A stretch of DNA of 64,000 nt from Aliihoeflea sp052435735 (GTDB lineage Bacteria; Pseudomonadota; Alphaproteobacteria; Rhizobiales; Rhizobiaceae): the NCBI GenBank assembly GCA_052435735.1, contig JBQVNB010000002.1, forward strand, positions 1-64,000, in the 5' to 3' direction. The position numbers and the translations under genes are program-made. Below the pieces are notes generated by a model that was not told where the DNA came from, searched no databases, and saw only the letters and a list, made by a program, of their open reading frames with translations. Below are positions 23,395-32,324 of the stretch, one piece after another (the stretch's first letter is position 1; each line of letters starts with the position of its first letter).

Positions 23395-24174
23395 TCACAG
23401 CTTCCAACCCGAATGGAGCGCGGCGATGCCGCCCGAATAGTTGCGCCACGTCACCCGGTCGAAGCCGGCTTCGCGGATCATCGCGCCGAAATTCGCCTGA
23501 TTGGGGAATTTGCGGATGGATTCGACCAGATAGCGATAGGGCTCGCCATCGCCCGCGACGATTTTGCCGATCTGCGGGATCGCGTTGAACGACCACGCCT
23601 CGTAGACCTTGTCGAGGACGGGCATCTCGACGTCGGAGAATTCGAGGCAGAGGAAGCGACCGCCGGGCTTGAGCACGCGATAGGCTTCCGACAGCGCCCT
23701 GTCGATACGCGGCACGTTGCGGATGCCGAACGCGATCGTATAGGCGTCGAACGTCGCGTTCTCGAACGGCAGTTCTTCGGCATTTGCCTCGACGAAATTG
23801 ACATGCGTGTCGAGCTGGCGCTTCACCGCGCGATCCTGCCCCACGGCGAGCATCGAGCCATTGATGTCGAGCACGGTCGCCTGCGCATTGCGGTCGGACG
23901 CCTCGACGATGCGGAACGCGATGTCGCCGGTGCCGCCAGCAACGTCCAGCACGCTCCAGCCGGGGCGGGGCGGCGGGTTCAGCCACGTCACCATCGCGTT
24001 CTTCCACACCCGGTGCAGGCCCGCCGACATCAAATCGTTCATGACGTCGTAACGTTCGGCGACCTTGTGGAACACGTCGTTGACGAGCGGCTGCTTCTCG
24101 CCTTCGCCCACCTGCCGGAAGCCGTAGGAAGTTTCCATCCCGCCTTGGGCGGTGGTGCGTGCGTCCGACATCAA
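23395..24174 (-). CDS. ubiE: ubiquinone/menaquinone methyltransferase UbiE
   Basis: This SAM-dependent C-methyltransferase acts in ubiquinone synthesis (and menaquinone where made). The 259-residue protein has motif I in VLDVAGGTGDIAFRI, the family signatures DVMNDLMSAGLHRVWK and PNQANFGAMIREAGFDRVTW, and a C-terminal GGIAALHSGWKL. It is the first gene of the ubiE-ubiB unit and is divergent from the adenosine deaminase gene with 113 bp between them. Confidence 0.96.
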   Translation of the reverse strand: MMSDARTTAQGGMETSYGFRQVGEGEKQPLVNDVFHKVAERYDVMNDLMSAGLHRVWKNAMVTWLNPPPRPGWSVLDVAGGTGDIAFRIVEASDRNAQATVLDINGSMLAVGQDRAVKRQLDTHVNFVEANAEELPFENATFDAYTIAFGIRNVPRIDRALSEAYRVLKPGGRFLCLEFSDVEMPVLDKVYEAWSFNAIPQIGKIVAGDGEPYRYLVESIRKFPNQANFGAMIREAGFDRVTWRNYSGGIAALHSGWKL

Positions 24175-24287
24175 TTCACCTGTTTCGTCCTGAAGATCGC
24201 GGCGACCATAGCCGATCGACCATCGGGGCGCTATCTTCCCGCCCGCGATGAAGAGCCGCGCCGAACAACGAAGTTAGAAAGTCCGTA

Positions 24288-25259
24288 ATGGTTCTCAAGG
24301 CAGAATTGCATTGTCATATCGAGGGCGCGGCCGCGCCCGAACTGGTCGAAGCGCAAGCCCGCAAATACGGCAAGGACGTTTCCCATTTCATCAAGGACGG
24401 CTCGTTCGTCTGGCACGATTTCACCAGCTTCCTGAAAGCCTATGACGAGGCCGCCGATCTCTTCCGCTCGGAAGAAGACTACGCCCGCCTCGCCGAGCAT
24501 TACCTCACCTCCATCGCCCGCGACGGCGCGATCTATTCCGAGGTCTTCACCTCGCCCGACCATGCCGAGGCGGCGGGCCTGTCGCCCAAGGCTTATACCG
24601 ACGCGCTCGGCGAAGGCATGGCACGCGCCAAGGCCAAGACCGGCATCGAGGGCCGCATGATCGTCACCGGGGTGCGCCATGTCGGCGTCGAATCGATCGA
24701 GAAGGCCGCGCGCTTCGCCGCCAAGTGCGGCCACCCGCTGGTCACCGGCTTCGGCGTCGCCGGCGACGAACGCATGGGCACGATGGAGGATTATGTCCGC
24801 GCCTTTGAGATCGCCCGCGAGGCCGGCCTCGGCATCACCGTCCATGCCGGCGAGTTCGGCGGGCCGCAAAGCGTCCGCGACGCGCTGGACCACATCCGTC
24901 CCTCGCGCATCGGCCACGGCGTCCGCGCCATCGAGGATGCCGACCTCGTCAAGCGCATCGTCGACGAAGGCGTGGTGTTGGAGGTGTGCCCCGCATCCAA
25001 TATCGAGCTCAAGGTCTACCCGTCCTTCGCCGAGCATCCCTTCTCGAAACTGCGCGCCGCCGGCTGTAAGGTGACGCTCAATTCCGACGATCCACCCTAT
25101 TTCTGGACCTCGCTCAAGCGCGAATACGAAATCGGCCGCGACGAGTTCGGCCTGTCGGACAAGGAACTGACCGCCCTAACCCGCACGGCTATCGAGGCGG
25201 CTTTTTGTGATCGCAAGACGAAGACGGCGCTGCTGGCGAAGGTGGATGCCAGGCGCTGA
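24288..25259 (+). CDS. add: adenosine deaminase family protein
   Basis: The 323-residue TIM-barrel amidohydrolase has the family's metal and catalytic motifs: the N-terminal KAELHCHIEGAA, the HAGE motif (TVHAGEFGGP), SRIGHGVRAIEDA and LNSDDPPYFWTSL with the paired aspartates. It deaminates adenosine (or possibly adenine or a nucleoside analogue) in purine salvage. No purine transport gene is adjacent. The start at 24288 matches the family N-terminus. Confidence 0.88.
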   Translation: MVLKAELHCHIEGAAAPELVEAQARKYGKDVSHFIKDGSFVWHDFTSFLKAYDEAADLFRSEEDYARLAEHYLTSIARDGAIYSEVFTSPDHAEAAGLSPKAYTDALGEGMARAKAKTGIEGRMIVTGVRHVGVESIEKAARFAAKCGHPLVTGFGVAGDERMGTMEDYVRAFEIAREAGLGITVHAGEFGGPQSVRDALDHIRPSRIGHGVRAIEDADLVKRIVDEGVVLEVCPASNIELKVYPSFAEHPFSKLRAAGCKVTLNSDDPPYFWTSLKREYEIGRDEFGLSDKELTALTRTAIEAAFCDRKTKTALLAKVDARR

Positions 25260-25280
25260 TCCGGTCGGGTCATTGCCAAG

Positions 25281-25420
25281 ACGCCCCCACCGCCTCGCAG
25301 TCGCTCGGCACCTCCCCCGCTTCGCAGGGGAGGACCCACCGTTGCGGACGTCCGCGACCTTGATCCTCCCCTGCGAAGCGGGGGAGGGGGACCGCCGAAG
25401 GCGGTGGAGGGGGCGCTCGC
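25281..25420. repeat. long palindromic intergenic repeat
   Basis: The perfect 24-bp arms lie at 25311-25334 (CCTCCCCCGCTTCG...) and 25364-25387. Outside them CGCCCCCACCGCC near 25282 pairs partly with GGCGGTGGAGGGGGCG near 25401-25416, giving a large cruciform-like element of the rhizobial RIME type. Fills most of 25260-25429. Confidence 0.7.
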
Positions 25421-25429
25421 CCCGACCGC

Positions 25430-27007
25430 TTACCCCCGCTCTTGCCCATAAGTCTTCGGCGCGTCATCGAGCACCTTCAGCACCCCCGCCGCGCTTTCCA
25501 GATGCGCCCTGCGCTTCTCCCCATCCATCTGCGCCCAGTTTCGATAGACCTGCGCCAACCTGTGATTGCCAGCCAGCTTCTTCGCGTTCCTGTCCATGAA
25601 ATCCCAGTAAAGCGGGTTGAACGGGCACGCGTCCGGCCCTGTCTTCTTCTTCACGTCATAGCGGCACGACCCGCAATAATCCGACATCCGGTCGATATAG
25701 GCGCCGCTGGCGGCATAGGGCTTGGTGCCGAGGATACCGCCATCGGCGAACTGGCTCATGCCGATGACGTTCGGCAGTTCTACCCATTCATAGGCATCGG
25801 CATAGACCTCCAGATACCATTCATGCACCTGCCGCGGATCGATGCCGGCGAGAAGCGCGAACGTGCCCGTCACCATCAGCCGCTGGATGTGGTGCGCATA
25901 GGCATGGTCGCGCGTCTCCTCGACCACGTGCCGCACGCAATTCATGTCGGTCTCGCCCGTCCAGTAGAAATCGGGCAGGGCGCGCGTCGCGCCGAAGAAG
26001 TTCATCTCGCCATAGGCCGGCATCTTCAGCCAGTAGACGCCGCGCACATATTCCCGCCAGCCGATGATCTGCCGGATGAAGCCCTCGGCGGCATTGAGCG
26101 GCACGTCGCCCGCCCGCCATGCAGCATCGACGCGGCGGCACAGGTCGAGCGGATCGATCAGGCCGACATTGATGTAGGGCGAGAGCAGCGAGTGGTAGAG
26201 GAAAGGCTGCCCGGCCAGCATCGCGTCCTGATAGTCGCCGAACGCAGAAAGCGCGTCGCCTAGAAACACGTCGCGCGCCGCCTCCGCCTGCTTGCGCGTG
26301 ACCGCCCAGCCGAACTTCTCCAGCGTGCCGAAATGGTCTGCGAAGCGGTTCTCGACCAGCGCGATGACCTCCTTCGTGACCTCGTCGGGCCGAAAGCGCT
26401 TCGGCTGCGGCATGAAGAGATCGTCGGCGGCCGGCTTGCGGTTTTCCGAATCGTAATTCCATTTGCCACTCGCAGGCTCGTCGCCCTCCATCAGGAACCC
26501 GGTTTTCCGGCGCATCTCGCGGTAGAAATATTCCATGGTGAGCTGCTTGCGACCGGCCGCCCATTCGGCGAAGTCGTCATGGCTGGCGAGAAAGCGCGTG
26601 TCGGGACGGATTTCGACCGGGCAGCCAACGGCCGCTTCCCAGCCGCGCATCATCTCCATCACCCGCCATTCGCCAGGCTCGGTGACGATCACGCATTCCG
26701 GCTGATGCCGCTCCACCGCGCCCTTGAGTTCGCCGCTGAAGCTGCCCGAATTGCCGCGGTCGCCAAGCTTCACATAGTCGACGACAAACCCGGCCTGCCG
26801 TATTTCCTCGGCAAAGTGGCGCATGGCGGAGAGGATGAAGGCGATCTTCTGCTTGTGGTGGCGCACATAGGTCGTCTCGTCCGCGACCTCGCACATCAGC
26901 ACGACGTCCTGCGCCGGATCGGCATCCGCCAAACTCGACATCGCCGGCGAGAGCTGGTCGCCGAGAATGAAGATCAGATGCCGCGCCTTGCGTCGGTCGA
27001 GGGTCAT
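25430..27007 (-). CDS. iron-sulfur bacterial cryptochrome/photolyase (PhrB-type)
   Basis: The 525-residue protein belongs to the FeS-BCP class, which repairs (6-4) photoproducts using FAD and a lumazine chromophore. It begins RHLIFILGDQLSPAMSSL and carries the four cluster cysteines at about residues 355 (MNCVRHV), 443 and 446 (YCGSCRYD) and 459 (DACPFNP), a spacing close to that of Agrobacterium PhrB. Other signatures are IGWREYVRGVYWLKMP and VTGTFALLAGIDPRQVHEWY. The start at 27007 matches relatives; an upstream GTG-like extension to 27052 is unlikely. It is divergent from cydA. Confidence 0.9.
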   Translation of the reverse strand: MTLDRRKARHLIFILGDQLSPAMSSLADADPAQDVVLMCEVADETTYVRHHKQKIAFILSAMRHFAEEIRQAGFVVDYVKLGDRGNSGSFSGELKGAVERHQPECVIVTEPGEWRVMEMMRGWEAAVGCPVEIRPDTRFLASHDDFAEWAAGRKQLTMEYFYREMRRKTGFLMEGDEPASGKWNYDSENRKPAADDLFMPQPKRFRPDEVTKEVIALVENRFADHFGTLEKFGWAVTRKQAEAARDVFLGDALSAFGDYQDAMLAGQPFLYHSLLSPYINVGLIDPLDLCRRVDAAWRAGDVPLNAAEGFIRQIIGWREYVRGVYWLKMPAYGEMNFFGATRALPDFYWTGETDMNCVRHVVEETRDHAYAHHIQRLMVTGTFALLAGIDPRQVHEWYLEVYADAYEWVELPNVIGMSQFADGGILGTKPYAASGAYIDRMSDYCGSCRYDVKKKTGPDACPFNPLYWDFMDRNAKKLAGNHRLAQVYRNWAQMDGEKRRAHLESAAGVLKVLDDAPKTYGQERG

Positions 27008-27115
27008 GCGTGTCTCCAGACAGGTTAGACAACGCATACGACAGGAACCCACGAACGGTTGCCGCCCGTCAAAATGCCGCAGCGCGACAAGGCGCCCCTG
27101 CGACAGCCCGCGCCT

Positions 27116-27143
27116 TTGACGCCCCGTCCGCTTGGCCTATGTT
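27116..27143 (+). promoter_or_regulatory. cydA: sigma70-type promoter for cydA
   Basis: TTGACG (27116-27121), a 16-bp spacer and TATGTT (27138-27143) lie 30 bp before the cydA start; AAGGA at about 27160 is the ribosome binding site. No clear FNR box was seen. Confidence 0.55.
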
Positions 27144-27172
27144 CCTCTCAGGCAACCGACAAGGACCACGTC

Positions 27173-28534
27173 ATGGACCCGCTCATCCTCTCCAGGATTC
27201 AGTTCGCGGCGAACATTTCGTTTCACATCCTGTTCCCGACGATCACGATCGCGCTCGGCTGGGTCCTTCTCTTCTTCAAGCTGCGCTTCGACCGCACCGG
27301 CGACCATGCCTGGATGAAGGCCTATTTCTTCTGGGTGAAGGTGTTCGCGCTGTCTTTCGCGCTCGGCGTCGTCTCCGGCGTCACGATGAGCTTCCAGTTC
27401 GGCACCAACTGGCCGGGCTACATGGAAACAGTCGGCAACATCGCCGGCCCGCTTCTCGCCTACGAGGTCCTGACCGCCTTCTTCCTCGAGGCCGTCTTCC
27501 TCGGCATCATGCTCTTCGGCTTCCGCCGCGTGTCGAACCGCGTCCACACGCTTGCAACCTTTCTCGTCGCCTTCGGCACCACCATGTCGGCCTTCTGGAT
27601 ATTGGCGCTGAATTCATGGATGCAGACGCCAGCCGGCTTCGAGATGCGCGACGGCGTGGCGCACGCGACGGACTGGTTCGCCATCGTCTTCAACCCGTCC
27701 TTCCCCTATCGCCTGACCCACATGCTGATCGCGTCCGGCCTGACGGTCGCCTTCCTCATCGCCGGCCTCTCGGCACTGCGCTACATCCGCGGGGACCGTT
27801 CCGCATCGATGCACAAGGCGCTGAAGACTGGCATCTATATGGGTGCGATCCTGATCCCGGTGCAGATCTTCGTCGGCGACATGCACGGCCTCAACACGCT
27901 CGAGCACCAGCCGCAGAAGGTCGCCGCGATGGAGGCCAATTGGGAGACGCGCCCCAACGTGCCGCTCGTCCTGTTCGCCTGGCCCGACGAGGAGGCGCGC
28001 GAGAACCGTTTCGAAATTGCCATACCCAACATGGCGAGCGTCATCCTGAAGCACTCGCCCGACGGCGTCGTGCCCGGCCTCAACGACTATGAGGGCGAAC
28101 ACCCGCCGGTCGCGCCCGTCTTCTGGGGCTTCCGCATCATGGTCGGCACCGGCATGGCGATGCTGGCGCTCTCATGGGCGGGTGCGTTCTTCCTTTATCG
28201 GCGCGGCGCGCTTCCCGTCCCGCTCGCCTATGGCTTTGCCGGCATGGCATTCTCGGGCTGGGTCGCCACGCTCGCCGGCTGGTACACCACCGAGATCGGC
28301 CGCCAGCCCTGGCTCGTCGCCGGCGTCCTCAAAACCGCCGACGCCGTCGCCCCCGTCCCCGGCGCCCATGTCGCCCTGACGCTGGCGATCTACGTCGTTC
28401 TCTACCTCGTCCTGATGGTCGTCTATCTCGGCGTCCTGACGCATCTGGCGCTGAAAGCCGGCAAGGAAGGCGACGACGAGCCCGATCCGGCGGTGGAGGA
28501 TGAGCCATTGTCGCAGCCTGTGGCGGGGGAATAG
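27173..28534 (+). CDS. cydA: cytochrome bd-type quinol oxidase subunit I (CydA/CioA)
   Basis: This is the haem-bearing subunit of the bd/CIO terminal oxidase, oxidising ubiquinol and reducing oxygen at the cytoplasmic membrane. The 453-residue protein has about nine transmembrane helices with LILSRIQFAANISFHILFPT, the GRQPW motif (EIGRQPWLVAGVLKT) and a short Q-loop, as in CIO-type enzymes, without the long E. coli insertion. ATG 27173 is preferred over a frame open to 27059 because it matches family N-termini and has AAGGA upstream. cydB follows after 194 bp that contain a palindromic repeat. Confidence 0.94.
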   Translation: MDPLILSRIQFAANISFHILFPTITIALGWVLLFFKLRFDRTGDHAWMKAYFFWVKVFALSFALGVVSGVTMSFQFGTNWPGYMETVGNIAGPLLAYEVLTAFFLEAVFLGIMLFGFRRVSNRVHTLATFLVAFGTTMSAFWILALNSWMQTPAGFEMRDGVAHATDWFAIVFNPSFPYRLTHMLIASGLTVAFLIAGLSALRYIRGDRSASMHKALKTGIYMGAILIPVQIFVGDMHGLNTLEHQPQKVAAMEANWETRPNVPLVLFAWPDEEARENRFEIAIPNMASVILKHSPDGVVPGLNDYEGEHPPVAPVFWGFRIMVGTGMAMLALSWAGAFFLYRRGALPVPLAYGFAGMAFSGWVATLAGWYTTEIGRQPWLVAGVLKTADAVAPVPGAHVALTLAIYVVLYLVLMVVYLGVLTHLALKAGKEGDDEPDPAVEDEPLSQPVAGE

Positions 28535-28567
28535 GTCATGACGTTGAAGGGTTTCGCTTTGTCACGC

Positions 28568-28677
28568 CCCCCTCTGCCCTGCCGGGCATCTCCCCCGCAC
28601 GGGGGGAGATCACGCGGCTTCGATGACGACACTGAACTCCCCCCTCGCGGGGGAGATGCCCGGCAGGGCAGAGGGGG
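28568..28677. repeat. palindromic repeat between cydA and cydB
   Basis: The perfect 29-bp arms lie at 28568-28596 (CCCCCTCTGCCCTGCCGGGC...) and 28649-28677. The 52-base interior has further hairpins with CCCCCGCACGGGGGG and CCCCCCTCGCGGGGG. It splits an otherwise standard cydAB operon and could affect the relative expression of the two subunits. Confidence 0.75.
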
Positions 28678-28728
28678 ACGCCGTCGAGCACCAAACTCCT
28701 CCGCATTTCCCCGCATGGAGGTTGCCAA

Positions 28729-29733
28729 ATGACCATCGACTGGCAAATCGCCATGCCCCTGATCTTCGCCGGCCTGATGGGGCTGTCGATCCTGATCTAT
28801 GTCGTGCTCGACGGGTTCGACCTCGGTATCGGCATCCTGTTCTCCGTCGCGACCGACGAGGAGCGCGACACGATGATCAACTCGATCGGCCCGTTCTGGG
28901 ACGCGAACGAAACTTGGCTCGTCCTGGCTGTCGGCCTTCTGCTCGTCGCCTTCCCGGTCGCGCACGGCATCATCCTGACCTCGCTTTACCTGCCCGTTTT
29001 CGTGCTGCTGCTCGGCCTCATCATCCGCGGCGTCGCGTTCGATTTCCGCGCAAAGGTGCCGCTCCACCGCAAGCATCGCTGGAACTTCCTGTTTTTCGCC
29101 GGCTCGCTGACGGCCTCGCTGGCGCAGGGCTATATGCTCGGCGTCTATGTGCTGGGGCTGGAGCGCGGCGCGGCGACGTTCGGCTTCGGCGCGCTGGTGG
29201 CGCTGTGCCTCGCCGCCTCCTACGCCGCGATGGGCGCGGCCTGGTTGATCTACAAGACCGAGGGCGAGTTGCAGCGCAAGGCGGTGCGATTCCTGCGGTC
29301 AGCCCTCGTTTTCACGGCGGTCGGCATGGTGGCGATCTCGCTGGCGACACCCTTCGCCAGCCCGCGCATCTTCGAAAAATGGTTCACCTGGCCGGAGATT
29401 TTCTACGTCGCCCCGTTGCCGGTCATCACCGGCGCCATGTTCCTTTGGCTCTGGTTCCTGACCTTCAAGCTGCCGCACAAGGATGATCGCCATTCGATCA
29501 CGCCGTTCCTCGTGCTCGCCGGCATTTTCGCGCTGGGCTTTGCCGGTCTCGCCTACTCGTTCTATCCCTATGTGGTGCCGGACCAGATGACGATCTGGGA
29601 GGCGGCGTCGGCGCCGGAAAGCCTCGCCATCATCCTGGTCGGAACCTGTTTCGTGCTGCCCGTCATCATCGGCTATTCCTTCTATGCCTACCGCATATTC
29701 GGTGGTAAGGCGACGGACCTGACTTACGACTGA
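28729..29733 (+). CDS. cydB: cytochrome bd-type quinol oxidase subunit II (CydB/CioB)
   Basis: The 334-residue integral membrane partner of CydA has about eight hydrophobic helices. The N-terminus contains FAGLMGLSILIYVVLDGFDL and SIGPFWDANETWLV, both diagnostic of CydB/CioB. ATG 28729 is preceded by GGAGG (28719-28723). No cydX-like small ORF or cydDC genes are recognised nearby. Confidence 0.94.
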   Translation: MTIDWQIAMPLIFAGLMGLSILIYVVLDGFDLGIGILFSVATDEERDTMINSIGPFWDANETWLVLAVGLLLVAFPVAHGIILTSLYLPVFVLLLGLIIRGVAFDFRAKVPLHRKHRWNFLFFAGSLTASLAQGYMLGVYVLGLERGAATFGFGALVALCLAASYAAMGAAWLIYKTEGELQRKAVRFLRSALVFTAVGMVAISLATPFASPRIFEKWFTWPEIFYVAPLPVITGAMFLWLWFLTFKLPHKDDRHSITPFLVLAGIFALGFAGLAYSFYPYVVPDQMTIWEAASAPESLAIILVGTCFVLPVIIGYSFYAYRIFGGKATDLTYD

Positions 29734-29748
29734 CAGGCTGATCCACCC

Positions 29749-30513
29749 ATGAACGCGCAGGCTCCGGCCCCCAGAATCCGCCGCCTGCCGGCCGCCCTCG
29801 CGCTCTTCGCGGTCGGGCTTACCGGCATCGCCGCGCTCTATCTGGCGCTGCCGGCCGTCACCGACCTGCCGCGCTGGGCCTATGTCGTCAACCCGACGTT
29901 GATGCTCGCCATCTTCGTCATCGCCGGCGTCTTCATCGCCCCGGCCTGCGGCTTTCGCTCACGCATCGCCGAACGCGCGTCTGGCCATGCCGTCCCGCTT
30001 CTGCCGCCACGCGCGGCGCTCTTCGCCGTCATGGGCATCGCGGCCGGAATCGCCGTTGGCCTTGCCGATCACGCCACCCGCACGCTCTGGCAGGACCCGC
30101 ACGGTCTGACCCCGGCATTGACCGACAATTGGCGCATCGCAAGCCTCACCGTCGGCATCTTCTATGGCGGCGTGGTCGAGGAGATCACCGTTCGCTGGGG
30201 CGTCATGAGTCTCGCCGTCCTCCTCGTCTGGAAAGCATTCGGCCGTAACGCCCCGCGGCCCTCCGCGAACCAGGTCTGGATCGGCATCGCAATCGCCGCG
30301 ATCCTGTTCGCGCTCGGCCATCTGCCGGCCCTCGCCTCGAGCGGCGCGGACCTCACGCAGGCACTCGTGTTTCGCACGCTTTTCTGGAACGCCACGCTCG
30401 GCCTTCTCTTTGGCGCGCTCTTCGCCCGCTACGATCTCGAGGCCGCGATGATTGCGCATGCAGGCTTTCATGTCGGCCTGTTGCCGGCGTCCCCGCTCGC
30501 GTCTCTCCTTTAG
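29749..30513 (+). CDS. CPBP family intramembrane glutamic protease
   Basis: The 254-residue membrane protein is of the CAAX protease and bacteriocin-processing (CPBP) family with the EExxxR motif (EEITVRW, Glu144-Glu145-Arg149), FALGHLP with the conserved histidine, and a C-terminal IAHAGFHVG histidine motif. The catalytic glutamates and histidines are therefore intact. Function and substrate are unknown. It starts 15 bp after cydB, so it is probably in the same transcript. The family is often found beside oxidase or bacteriocin genes but is not specific for either. Confidence 0.87.
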   Translation: MNAQAPAPRIRRLPAALALFAVGLTGIAALYLALPAVTDLPRWAYVVNPTLMLAIFVIAGVFIAPACGFRSRIAERASGHAVPLLPPRAALFAVMGIAAGIAVGLADHATRTLWQDPHGLTPALTDNWRIASLTVGIFYGGVVEEITVRWGVMSLAVLLVWKAFGRNAPRPSANQVWIGIAIAAILFALGHLPALASSGADLTQALVFRTLFWNATLGLLFGALFARYDLEAAMIAHAGFHVGLLPASPLASLL

Positions 30514-30632
30514 CAAGTTCGGAACTATCGCGCTTTTGCCACATTCTGATTGGGGTGGCGCGCGAGCCCTGTTCTCGTGCGCCTGAGCGAAAAGCTTGAA
30601 CGGGTCCCCGGACCCGGGGGACAAGAAAAAGT

Positions 30633-32264
30633 ATGGCCGAAAAAGTAGCGACCGGGAGGCTGGGGCCGTTTCCCCATGTTTCGATCCCGGTATTTTCCAT
30701 TTCCGCACTTCTCATCGTCGGCTTCATCATCTTCGGAGCCATCTTTCCCGAAACCGCCGGCGTGGTGTTTCTCGGCGCCCAGACGGGCATAGCCGACAAT
30801 TTCGGCTGGTTCCTGATCGTCGTCACCAATCTGGCCGTCCTGCTCAGTCTCTATCTCGCCCTCGGCCCCTACGGTTCGATCCGCCTTGGGGCACAGACGG
30901 AAAGGGCCCAGTATGGCCTCTTTTCATGGGTCGCGATGATGTTCTCTGCCGGTATCGGCATCGGCCTCATCTATTGGGGCGTCGCCGAACCGCTGACCCA
31001 TTTCTACGAGTCACCGCTCCAGGAGCCTGAAAGCGTCGCCGCCGCCGAGCAGGCGATGGTGCTGACCTTCCTGCACTGGGGCTTTCACGGCTGGGCGATC
31101 TACTGCGTCGTCGGCTGCGCGCTGGCCTATTTCCACTACCGCAAGGGCCTGCCGCTCTCCATCCGTTCGGCGCTCTATCCGATCATCGGCGAGCGGATCT
31201 ACGGTCCGTGGGGACACGCGGTCGACATCCTGGCCGTCTTCGGCACCATGTTCGGCGTCGTCACGTCGCTCGGCCTCGGCGTCATGCAGATCAATTCCGG
31301 CTTGGGCACGCTTTTCGGCATCGCCGACAGCGTCTTCATCCAGATCGGCCTGATCGCCTTCATCACGCTTCTCGCGACGGTTTCGGTCATGCTGGGCCTC
31401 GACGGCGGCATCAAACGCCTGTCGAATTTCAACGTCCAGCTTTCCTTCGTGCTTCTCGCCTTCATGGTGATCGCCGGGCCGACACTCTACATCTTCGACT
31501 CGTTCGTCGAGAACATGGGCAACTACATCAACGAGTTCGTCTATTTCTCCTTCTGGTCGGAAGCCTATTCGGGCACCAACTGGCAGGTCGACTGGACGAT
31601 CTTCTACTGGGCGTGGTGGATTTCCTGGTCGCCGTTCGTCGGCATCTTCATCGCGCGCATCTCGCGTGGCCGCACTGTGCGCGAATTCACGCTTGGCGTG
31701 CTCTTCGTTCCGGCGACGATCATGTTCTTCTGGTTCACCGCCTTCGGCGGCGTGGCGATCCAGATGGAACTCGGCGGAAATCCGGGACTGATCGACGTCA
31801 CACGCGAGGCCTATGGCAACGCCATCTTCCGCCTCGTCGAATTCTATCCGCTGACCGAGATCGTCACCGGTCTGCTGATCGTCATGATCGTGATGTGGTT
31901 TGTCACCTCCTCCGACAGCGCCAGCTTCGTCATTGACATGCTGACGGCCGGCGGCGAGGCCGATCCGCCCAAGGTGCAGCGCATCTTCTGGGCCGTCAGC
32001 GAAGGCGCAATCGCGGCCGTGCTCTTGCTTGCCGGCGGGCTGTCTGCATTGCAGGCGGCGGCGGTCGTGGCGGGCTTTCCCTTCGCCTTCGTCATCCTCG
32101 TGATGATGTACGGGCTCGTGCGCGGCCTCTCGCGCGACCATCTCGTGCTCTACCGTTACGAGCAGTGGTACGCCACCGAGAAGGAGGCCGAGGCCAATCT
32201 GCCGAAGGCCTATGCCGGCGAGGACGCTCTTTCGGGTCCGCCGAAGATCGCCGCCGGCAACTGA
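30633..32264 (+). CDS. BCCT family betaine/choline/carnitine transporter
   Basis: The 543-residue protein has twelve predicted transmembrane helices and the BCCT hallmarks: the Gly-rich MMFSAGIGIGLIYWGVAEP (helix 3) and the aromatic signature WAWWISWSPFVG followed by IFIARISRGRTVREF (helix 8). Most members take up glycine betaine, choline or carnitine with sodium or protons for osmoprotection. Fifteen bases before ATG lies GGGGGACA. A terminator separates it from the oppositely oriented ProXWV betaine uptake operon, which strengthens the osmolyte assignment. Confidence 0.92.
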   Translation: MAEKVATGRLGPFPHVSIPVFSISALLIVGFIIFGAIFPETAGVVFLGAQTGIADNFGWFLIVVTNLAVLLSLYLALGPYGSIRLGAQTERAQYGLFSWVAMMFSAGIGIGLIYWGVAEPLTHFYESPLQEPESVAAAEQAMVLTFLHWGFHGWAIYCVVGCALAYFHYRKGLPLSIRSALYPIIGERIYGPWGHAVDILAVFGTMFGVVTSLGLGVMQINSGLGTLFGIADSVFIQIGLIAFITLLATVSVMLGLDGGIKRLSNFNVQLSFVLLAFMVIAGPTLYIFDSFVENMGNYINEFVYFSFWSEAYSGTNWQVDWTIFYWAWWISWSPFVGIFIARISRGRTVREFTLGVLFVPATIMFFWFTAFGGVAIQMELGGNPGLIDVTREAYGNAIFRLVEFYPLTEIVTGLLIVMIVMWFVTSSDSASFVIDMLTAGGEADPPKVQRIFWAVSEGAIAAVLLLAGGLSALQAAAVVAGFPFAFVILVMMYGLVRGLSRDHLVLYRYEQWYATEKEAEANLPKAYAGEDALSGPPKIAAGN

Positions 32265-32270
32265 CGACGC

Positions 32271-32301
32271 AAAAAAGGCGGGCCGCAGGGCCCGCCTTTT
32301 T
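32271..32301. terminator. bidirectional intrinsic terminator
   Basis: AAAAAAGGCGGGCC (32271-32284) pairs with GGCCCGCCTTTTT (32289-32301) over GCAG. It lies between convergent genes (BCCT transporter and ProX). Confidence 0.9.
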
Positions 32302-32324
32302 CCTTGGCGCGGAAGTGCCGAGGC

